In this document: piece by piece, positions 57,208-64,000 of the stretch
How positions within the stretch are numbered: the first letter of the stretch is position 1
Layout of the letters: the number at the start of each line of letters is the position of its first letter
NCBI GenBank assembly: GCA_016223135.1
Contig: JACRPQ010000004.1
Span: 124,001 to 188,000 of the forward strand
Direction of reading: 5' to 3'
Source of the DNA: Chloroflexota bacterium
GTDB taxonomy: Bacteria; Chloroflexota; Anaerolineae; Anaerolineales; Villigracilaceae
DNA length: 64,000 bases
The notes under the pieces: generated by a model
The model's input: the letters and a program-made list of their open reading frames with translations, nothing else
Database searches by the model: none
What the model was told of the DNA's origin: nothing
Made by a program: the position numbers and the translations under genes

Positions 57208-60200
57208 ATGTTTGACGGTTTGGGACTCGGTCACTATTTGATTCTGCTGGCGCTGGCATTCCTGATGCCGGTGCTGGCTATTGTCGCGTCCCGCCGTGCT
57301 TTTCGCCCCCCCTCGCTTCCCCCACAAACCGACCCTTCTCTTTCCTCTCCCGATTCCTCTCAAAAACTCAACGAAGCGATTCTGCTCATTCAGCCCGGCG
57401 GGCGCGTGGAATATATCAACGAACTTGCGCGCGAATGGTTTGGGCTGCGCCCCGACGAACTGCCCGATCTCGAACTCCTGGCGCGCCGCGTGCGTCCCTC
57501 GGAGGAATTTTTCCGCCTTTGTGCCAGCCCCTCCCGCAAGCGCCTCTCCGTCGGCAGTCAACTGGTAGAAGCCGCATCCTACCCTTTGCCGGGCATCTAT
57601 GCCCAGACGCTCGTGGCAATGAAAGCGGTGGAGTTTTCCAAAAACCTGCAGGAGGTGGAGGCGCGTTCCTCCTTTTTGCGCATCCTCACCGATTTCAGCC
57701 GCAGTTTGTCTGCCAGCCTGGCATTGGATGACGTGCTGCACGCCGTCCTGTTGAACGTTTCGCAATTGCTTTCGCCCGAAATTCTGGAACTCAAACTACA
57801 GGACCCCGAGACCAATCAACTGACGCCCTTCCTCCTCGATCCCCTGGGACAGGGCGGCGTTCAACGCGCTCCCTTTTCCCAATTTAACGGTTTCACCGCT
57901 TATCTCCTCCAGCAAAACAAACCCGTTCTTCTCGCTGACGCTACTGCGCCCTCACTCCCCTCATCGCTTCAAATTGAGAACTCCCCAATTCGATCCTACC
58001 TCGGCTTGCCTCTCCTCGTCGAGCAGCAGCTAATTGGAACGTTGGAACTGGGACGTTTCACAGCCGATGCCTTCCGCCAGGAAGACCTGGATCTACTCCA
58101 GTTGGTCGCATCGCAAATTGCCTTTAGCATTCGCAACGCCATTCTGCATCAGGCAGAACAGAAACGCGCCGCCGAATTAAGCGGGCTTGCCAGCCTCATC
58201 CAGGCGGTAAGTGTCTCCCGCGATTACAAAGACATCCTTCGGCGGCTGCTTCAAAGCGTTGCTCCTCTTTTGCCCTTTGATATTCTTGGTTTCCTTTTAT
58301 ACGATGCGGGCAAACAGACCTTGGAAGCCCAGTCGCCGTTTCAGGGACTGCCCTCCCACATCGTAGATATTTATCGGGCGTCTGTTCCCCCCAACAGCCC
58401 CGTCGAAAAATTGATTCTTGAAAAGAAAACCATCGTCGCCTCCAACGCCGCCGCCGACCCTCATTGGCGTCAACTAGGGCTTCAAACCCTTGCCCAAGCC
58501 GCCAGCCTGCACGAATCCGTCCTTGCCCCCATGATTGCCGACGATCGTCTGGTGGGGTACTTTCAGGTATCCAATCACAAAGGAGGCGCTGCTGAATTCT
58601 CCGCATCCGAAATTCGCCTCATCGAAACCATCGCACGGCAAGCCGCAAGCCTCCTCGAAAACGCACTCACCCTCGAACGAACCCGCCAGCGCGCCCTCCG
58701 TTCTGATGCGCTGCGCCGCATCGCCAGCCTTGCAGCCTCCAACGCTACCATTGATGAAATTCTGCGCTTCTCCGTTCAGGAACTGGCGCGCTTCTTTCAA
58801 AGCGACCTCGCTGCCATCTTCCTGCGTGATGACGAACGCGGTCAACTCACCCTGCATAAAGAATCGGTCTTCGGCGTCTCTCCACAGGAAGTCTCCGCCC
58901 TCAGCCGCCTGCACATGGACGCCTCTCAATATCGTTTCACCGTCTCTGGCAGCCAAAGACCCTTCCTCTCCGGGCGTCTGAGCAGTGACCGCCGCATCCT
59001 CACCGGCTATCTCCCGCTGGTCACCACCCTGCAAGTGGAATCGGCAGTCGTGGTGCCCCTCCTCGTCCGTGATCGCAGTCTGGGCGAACTCATGCTGGGA
59101 AGCCGCAAAGCCGAATTTTTCAACGACTACGACCTGCAAATCATCTTCACCGCCGCCGGACAACTTGCCTCCGCGCTCGATGGCGCCTCCCGCACCGCCC
59201 TCACCGATGAAACCCTGCGCCGCCGCGTCGAACAACTTACCTCCATTGCCCGCGTCAGCCGCGAACTCAACGCCGTCACTGACTTGCGCTCCCTGCTGGA
59301 AATCATCCACAGCGAAAGCTTGCGCGTCACCCGCGCCAAATGCGGCAGTATTCTGCTCTTCGGCGAAAACGCCTCCACCGACCCGCTGCCTGTTTCTCTC
59401 ACTGTCGGCTGTCCCTTCCCTGAGACTCTTTCTGCGCTCGAAAAACATGCCTTCCACAGCGGTGAGCCGCAACTCATCGAAGATATCGCGCAGACGCCCT
59501 ATGCCGTTTCGCACGAGGGTGTAAAAGCCCTGTTGGTCGTCCCCATTCTCAGTCAGGGAAGAACCGTAGGGTTGATTCACCTGCACTCCGACAAGCCTGG
59601 CTATTTCGATGCCGCCTCCCTCGAAGTCATCCAAACGCTGGCGGCGCAAGCCGCGGTTGCCGTTGCCAACGTCCGCCGTTACCAGGAGCAGGTGCGCCAG
59701 GCTGAACTCCTGCGCCGTCGCGCCGCTGTGGTTGCGCGATTATCCCAAAGCGGTTCGCTGGACTTTGAACAGCCGCTGGAACAATCTCTGCGCCAGATTG
59801 CCGTCGCCATCAGCGAAGCGACCGCCTTCCGCGCTGTTCTCATCAGCGTGCTGGAACCGCAGAGCGGCATGCTGCGCCGCGTGACCGGCATCGGCTTCCC
59901 GCCGGAAGCGATGGTGGAAATCATGGGGCGCAAACAGCCTTTTTCCAGCCTGAAACAACTCCTCAAGCCGCAGTTCCGTATCAGTCGTTCTTACTTTATT
60001 CCAGCCGATCAATCTCCCATCGTCCCCGCCGACGTGCACATGGTCACCATCCAGCCGCACGAAAGCCAAAAGAACGCCCCCAACGCCTGGGACCCGGATG
60101 ATACCCTTGTGACCGTGCTGGAAGATAACGAGGGAAAACCACTGGGGATTATCAGTGTGGATTTGCCTCGCGACGGTCTGCGCCCCGACCGTGCCGCCAT

Positions 60201-63200
60201 CGAAGCGCTTGAACTTTTTGGGGCGCAAGCCTCGCTGGCGATCATCGGTCATAACCGCATCACAGAACTGAGAGGTCAGGTGGAAGCGCTGCAAGCCGGG
60301 CTTGAACGCCAGCAGCGCCTGCTTGCCAATACCCAAAACGACCTGCCCGTTCTGCTTCGCAAAGACCTCGACCAGACCATCGCCATCCAAAACTTGGATC
60401 AACGGGCGCAGCGTGTCCGTGCGGGGCTTGCCATCACCGAATCGGTCAGCCGTCAGTTAGACGCTTCCTCCGCCCTCCAGGCATTGGCGCGCGAAACCCT
60501 CACGCAATTGGGCATGTCTGCCGCGCTGGTGGCGGAAGCCTCCCCGGAAGGTCCGCGGTTAACTCACATCATGGGCAACCTGCCGCGCGCCACCAACCCG
60601 GAAGCGCTGTTCGGTCAGCGAAACCCGCTGCGCGCCGTGCTGCAAAGCGGCGAAGCCATCCTCGTTGCTGCGCTGGATGAAAACCTCGAATGGCGCGATA
60701 CGCCTCTGCTCACCGCCCTGCGGGCAAAATCCATGATTTGCCTGCCCCTCCGCATAGACAAGCGTACCGTGGCGGCGATGATGGCGGTCAGCCCTGAACC
60801 GATGCCCGCCTTCACCAGTGAAGACCTGCAGGTCTATCACCAAATTGCGCGGCAAACATCCGTCATCCTGCAAAACATCTCCCTGCTCAGCGAAACCCGC
60901 CGCCGCTTGCAGGAAGTGAACCTCCTGCTCGATTTCAGCCGTCAACTGCGCGGTCTCGATGCCGATCATATCGTCAAAGCGCTGTTGGAAAGCGCCCGCA
61001 AAGCATTGAACACAGCGCACGCCGGCGTGGTGTTGATTTGGAACGAACACACCGCTCAACTCATCCCCAAAGCCGTTGCCGGCTACGCCGACAACGAAGC
61101 GATGAAAAAGATTGCCTACCGTTCCGGCGAATCCCTGCCGGGACAGGCGTTCGAATCCAACCGCCCCCTGCGGGTGGACGAAGTCCAATTTACGCGCGAT
61201 TACACCTTCACCACCGAAGGGCAGCTGCTCTACCGTCAGGCAACCGGCGGGCGCTTGCCGGTTTCGAGTTTGCTCATTCCCATCCAATCGGGCGACCAGC
61301 GGGTGGGCGTCATTGTGCTGGATAACTTCAATACCCCAGCCGCTTTCCATGAAGAGGACGAAACCCTGCTCCTTTCGCTTGCCCAGCAGGTTGGACTTTC
61401 GCTTCAAAACGTTCATCTCGTGCAAGCCACTCAGGAACGCGCCGCACAGCTCGAAGCCCTCACCACCGCCGCCACCAACCTGACCTCCAGCCTGAAAAGC
61501 GCCGAACTTATGGAAACGCTTCTCGATCAACTGGGTCCGGTCATCCCCTTCGACACAGCGACCTTGTGGATCCGTGAAAAAGACCGCCTCACCGTTGCCG
61601 CTGCACGCGGTTTCCCCGATACCGAACCTCGTCTCGGCTTGACCATTCCCGTGGAAGACAGCGCCCTGTTCAAAGAAATGATTCGCACCGGGCAAGGCAT
61701 TTTTATCGGTGATGTGCGGCAAGACCCGCGTTTCCCTGCGCTTGAAGCGCCGCGCCTTTCCTGGCTGGGGTTGCCGTTGGTCTCCAAGAAAGAAGTCATC
61801 GGCGTGCTGGCGCTCGAAAAATGGCAGGCATACTTCTATACGCGCGAACATATCCAGGTTGGCACCACGTTTGCCAGCCAGGCGGCTGTGGCGTTGGAGA
61901 ACGCCCGCCTCTTTGAAGAAAGCCTGAGCCGCGCCTCCGAACTCGACCAGCGCTCCAAGCGCCTGGCGCTCCTCAACCGCTTCTCCTCCTCGCTGGGGCT
62001 TCTGCTCGACGAAGACAAAATCCTGCAACTCACCGCTAACGAAATTCAGGATGCCGCCAACGCATGGCGGGTCTCGGTGGTGGTGTTCGAACGCGGCAAA
62101 GCGGTCTGGAAATTCTCCAACCCCAAGCCGACCCGCAAACTGCCCCAACCCCTCCCCGATGCTCCCATCTTCCAGCGTTTGCGCGAGTCGTTGGGAGTGT
62201 TTACCTCCGATGCAGTCAAGAATGAAGCGGATTTGGCGCCCCTCTCCAGTTTCCTGGGCGAAAGCACCCAGTCTGTGCTCATCCTGCCGCTTGCCAGCGG
62301 TTCCAACTTGCGGGCGCTGATTTTCGTCCAGCAAAACGAGGCGGTGCGGTTCAGTCATGCCGAAATCGAACTGGCGCTCACGCTCACCAATCAGGCAGCC
62401 ATTGCGCTCGAAAATGCCCGCCTGTATCAATCCACCCTCTCCACGGCGGAACGCTTCGCCATCCTCAACCAATCCAGTTATCAGGTTGGCGCCAGCCTCG
62501 ACCCCGAGCAGATTTACGTCGCCGTTCACCGCGCCGCGCAGCGATTGATGCCGGTTGAATCTTTTGTCATCAGTCTGCTGGATGAAGAGACGGACGAAAT
62601 CGAAGGCGTGTATCTCGTGGATGGCGATAAACGCGCCCCTGTTGCCCGCATCCCGCGCGACCAGGGCTTGAGCGGACGCGTCATTTCCAGCGGGCAGCCC
62701 CTGCTCATCCACGACGCCGCCGCCGTGGATGAAATGGGCGGCATTCCGTATGGCAGAGCCGAAACGCCCCAATCCATTCTTGCGGTTCCCATGCTTCTCG
62801 GCGGCAGGGCGCTGGGCATGCTTTCCGCCCAGAGTTACCAGCCGAACGTCTACACCGAAGACGACCTGCAAATCCTCAGCACGCTTGCCAACCAGGCAAT
62901 GGTCGCCATTCAAAACGGACGCCTGCTCAACGAAACCCGCCGCCTGGCGCAGGAACTCGAACAGCGCGTCGTCGAACGCACGGCGGAACTGGAACGCGAA
63001 AAGCAGAACACCGAAACCTTGCTCCGCATTCTCACGGAAGTCTCCTCCAGCCTCGATCTGGACCGCGCCCTCAACCGCACGCTTGCGCTCCTCAACGATG
63101 CCATTGGCGCAGAACAAGGCACCATCATGCTGCGCAGCGCCGACGATAACATGTTGCATTATCGCGCCGGCTACGGCTACCTCTCCGATATGATGAGCGG

Positions 63201-64000
63201 CGAGCGGCGCGGCTTCAAACTCAAAATCGGCGAGGGGCTGGCGGGCTGGGTGGTGGCAAACCGCGAGCCTGTTCTGGTGGGCGACCTGTTGAAAGACCCG
63301 CGCTGGGTGACCAACCCCTCCTCTTCGCGCGAGCACCGCAGCGCCATTGTCGTCCCTCTGATGGTGGGGGAGGATGTCATCGGCGTGTTGATGGTCTTCC
63401 ACCGCAAAGTCAACTTCTTCAGCCCCGAACGCCTGAGCATGGTCAAAGCCATCGCCGGGCAGGTCTCGGTGGCGATCAACAACGCTCACCTCTACGAACT
63501 CATCCGCGATCAGGCGGAACGCTTGGGAGCCATGCTCCGCCGCGAGCAGGAGGAAGCCAGCCGCTCCCAAGCCATCCTCGAAGCCGTGGCAGACGGTGTG
63601 CTGGTGACCGGCGCCAACAACCGCATCACCTTCATGAACAACTCTGCCGAAAACATCCTCGAACTCGAAGCCGAGCGCGTGGTTGGGCAGCCGCTGGATG
63701 TGTTCGCCGGTCTGTTCGGCAAGGCAGCCGCTTCGTGGATGCAAACCATCCGCGTCTGGTCTGAATCGCCCTCCAAATATCAAAAGGGCGAAACCTACGC
63801 CGAACAACTCGACTTGCAAAACGGACGCATCATCCTCGTCCACCTTGCTCCGGTCATCTTCCAGAACGACTTCCTGGGAACCGTCTCCATCTTCCGCGAC
63901 ATCACCCACGAAGTCGAAGTGGATCGCCTCAAGTCCGAATTCGTGGCGACGGTCAGCCACGAACTCCGCACCCCCATGACCTCCATCCGCGGCTATACCG
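57208..64000 (+). CDS. Giant multi-GAF hybrid-type sensor histidine kinase (3' truncated by window edge)
   Basis: The frame is open from ATG at 57208 (GAAGAGG just upstream) to the window end, at least 2264 residues. Order: one N-terminal helix (about 8-27), a PAS-like stretch (INELAREWFGLRPDEL), about eleven GAF domains each introduced by a helix of the type LRILTDFSRSLSASLALDDVL, a coiled coil after GAF 10 (ERTAELEREKQN), a PAS domain (about 2120-2230, ILEAVADGVLVTGANN), and the start of the HisKA domain (SEFVATVSHELRTP) with phosphoacceptor His2251. The ATPase domain lies beyond the edge. With at least eleven GAF domains it is unusually large. Its likely partner is the response regulator directly upstream. 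Confidence 0.92.
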   Translation, partial: MFDGLGLGHYLILLALAFLMPVLAIVASRRAFRPPSLPPQTDPSLSSPDSSQKLNEAILLIQPGGRVEYINELAREWFGLRPDELPDLELLARRVRPSEEFFRLCASPSRKRLSVGSQLVEAASYPLPGIYAQTLVAMKAVEFSKNLQEVEARSSFLRILTDFSRSLSASLALDDVLHAVLLNVSQLLSPEILELKLQDPETNQLTPFLLDPLGQGGVQRAPFSQFNGFTAYLLQQNKPVLLADATAPSLPSSLQIENSPIRSYLGLPLLVEQQLIGTLELGRFTADAFRQEDLDLLQLVASQIAFSIRNAILHQAEQKRAAELSGLASLIQAVSVSRDYKDILRRLLQSVAPLLPFDILGFLLYDAGKQTLEAQSPFQGLPSHIVDIYRASVPPNSPVEKLILEKKTIVASNAAADPHWRQLGLQTLAQAASLHESVLAPMIADDRLVGYFQVSNHKGGAAEFSASEIRLIETIARQAASLLENALTLERTRQRALRSDALRRIASLAASNATIDEILRFSVQELARFFQSDLAAIFLRDDERGQLTLHKESVFGVSPQEVSALSRLHMDASQYRFTVSGSQRPFLSGRLSSDRRILTGYLPLVTTLQVESAVVVPLLVRDRSLGELMLGSRKAEFFNDYDLQIIFTAAGQLASALDGASRTALTDETLRRRVEQLTSIARVSRELNAVTDLRSLLEIIHSESLRVTRAKCGSILLFGENASTDPLPVSLTVGCPFPETLSALEKHAFHSGEPQLIEDIAQTPYAVSHEGVKALLVVPILSQGRTVGLIHLHSDKPGYFDAASLEVIQTLAAQAAVAVANVRRYQEQVRQAELLRRRAAVVARLSQSGSLDFEQPLEQSLRQIAVAISEATAFRAVLISVLEPQSGMLRRVTGIGFPPEAMVEIMGRKQPFSSLKQLLKPQFRISRSYFIPADQSPIVPADVHMVTIQPHESQKNAPNAWDPDDTLVTVLEDNEGKPLGIISVDLPRDGLRPDRAAIEALELFGAQASLAIIGHNRITELRGQVEALQAGLERQQRLLANTQNDLPVLLRKDLDQTIAIQNLDQRAQRVRAGLAITESVSRQLDASSALQALARETLTQLGMSAALVAEASPEGPRLTHIMGNLPRATNPEALFGQRNPLRAVLQSGEAILVAALDENLEWRDTPLLTALRAKSMICLPLRIDKRTVAAMMAVSPEPMPAFTSEDLQVYHQIARQTSVILQNISLLSETRRRLQEVNLLLDFSRQLRGLDADHIVKALLESARKALNTAHAGVVLIWNEHTAQLIPKAVAGYADNEAMKKIAYRSGESLPGQAFESNRPLRVDEVQFTRDYTFTTEGQLLYRQATGGRLPVSSLLIPIQSGDQRVGVIVLDNFNTPAAFHEEDETLLLSLAQQVGLSLQNVHLVQATQERAAQLEALTTAATNLTSSLKSAELMETLLDQLGPVIPFDTATLWIREKDRLTVAAARGFPDTEPRLGLTIPVEDSALFKEMIRTGQGIFIGDVRQDPRFPALEAPRLSWLGLPLVSKKEVIGVLALEKWQAYFYTREHIQVGTTFASQAAVALENARLFEESLSRASELDQRSKRLALLNRFSSSLGLLLDEDKILQLTANEIQDAANAWRVSVVVFERGKAVWKFSNPKPTRKLPQPLPDAPIFQRLRESLGVFTSDAVKNEADLAPLSSFLGESTQSVLILPLASGSNLRALIFVQQNEAVRFSHAEIELALTLTNQAAIALENARLYQSTLSTAERFAILNQSSYQVGASLDPEQIYVAVHRAAQRLMPVESFVISLLDEETDEIEGVYLVDGDKRAPVARIPRDQGLSGRVISSGQPLLIHDAAAVDEMGGIPYGRAETPQSILAVPMLLGGRALGMLSAQSYQPNVYTEDDLQILSTLANQAMVAIQNGRLLNETRRLAQELEQRVVERTAELEREKQNTETLLRILTEVSSSLDLDRALNRTLALLNDAIGAEQGTIMLRSADDNMLHYRAGYGYLSDMMSGERRGFKLKIGEGLAGWVVANREPVLVGDLLKDPRWVTNPSSSREHRSAIVVPLMVGEDVIGVLMVFHRKVNFFSPERLSMVKAIAGQVSVAINNAHLYELIRDQAERLGAMLRREQEEASRSQAILEAVADGVLVTGANNRITFMNNSAENILELEAERVVGQPLDVFAGLFGKAAASWMQTIRVWSESPSKYQKGETYAEQLDLQNGRIILVHLAPVIFQNDFLGTVSIFRDITHEVEVDRLKSEFVATVSHELRTPMTSIRGYT

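Noticed and set aside
60559-63960. 1133-residue open frame on the minus strand
   Set aside because: It lies wholly antisense to the multi-GAF kinase, whose domains are clear. The antisense frame stays open because of strong third-position C bias, and it shows no recognisable domain.

Overview
The window looks like a chromosomal segment of a Chloroflexota bacterium, probably of class Anaerolineae. This rests on gene content and protein style, not on a marker gene: large GAF-rich sensor kinases, response regulators fused to Roadblock or GGDEF-like domains, several family 5 lipoprotein binding proteins, an NB-ARC STAND protein, Gln/Cys-rich oligopeptide ATPases, and abundant short tandem and palindromic repeats. 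GC content is moderately high, many starts are TTG or GTG, and genes are packed with ATGA-type overlaps.

Layout. 0-3.6 kb: a GT87-type membrane protein and EtfBA. 3.9-10.8 kb (minus): a seven-gene acyl-CoA cluster encoding a methylcrotonyl-CoA carboxylase-type carboxyltransferase, biotin carboxylase, a membrane protein, a separate biotinyl domain, a MaoC hydratase, a CitE-type lyase and an EamA transporter. With EtfAB this resembles the lower leucine-degradation route, organised like the mycobacterial citE-maoC-fadE19-accA1-accD1 locus. 11.0-13.6 kb: a sigma70 promoter, SAM-I riboswitch and terminator ahead of metY and metA (direct-sulfhydrylation methionine synthesis). 13.7-16.5 kb: a PcrA/UvrD helicase and MscL. 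16.6-37.8 kb: a 21-kb block of peptide-type ABC transporter genes (four binding lipoproteins, two permease pairs, three ATPase pairs) with a c-type cytochrome inside it and a Roadblock response regulator at its end. 38.9-41.9 kb: tRNA-Gln, glmU, cdd, recO. 41.9-47.2 kb: a geranylgeranyl-reductase-like flavoprotein, a metallophosphoesterase, an MFS transporter and a coiled-coil membrane protein. 47.3-52.8 kb (minus): a three-gene operon (small helical protein, NB-ARC/TPR STAND protein, twin GGDEF-like plus 2H-phosphoesterase protein) followed by an apparently active GGDEF response regulator. 52.9-64 kb: pcm, a hexapeptide-repeat protein, an acyl-ACP-reductase-like protein, a degenerate GGDEF response regulator and a giant sensor kinase with about eleven GAF domains that runs off the right edge.

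The best candidate for an undescribed system is the 48.4-52.8 kb operon. One polypeptide carries two diverged copies of a GGDEF palm domain, both keeping the metal and guanine-contact residues at canonical spacing, fused to a 2H phosphoesterase-like domain. It is translationally coupled to a STAND switch protein. A single-chain nucleotide cyclase with its own phosphoesterase, gated by a STAND sensor, is a testable reading. Other points of interest are a carboxylase alpha subunit apparently split by a membrane-protein gene, a binding protein whose motif order looks circularly permuted, a MITE-like element with a 10-bp target duplication, and heptamer, octamer and palindromic repeats that have entered coding sequence in frame.
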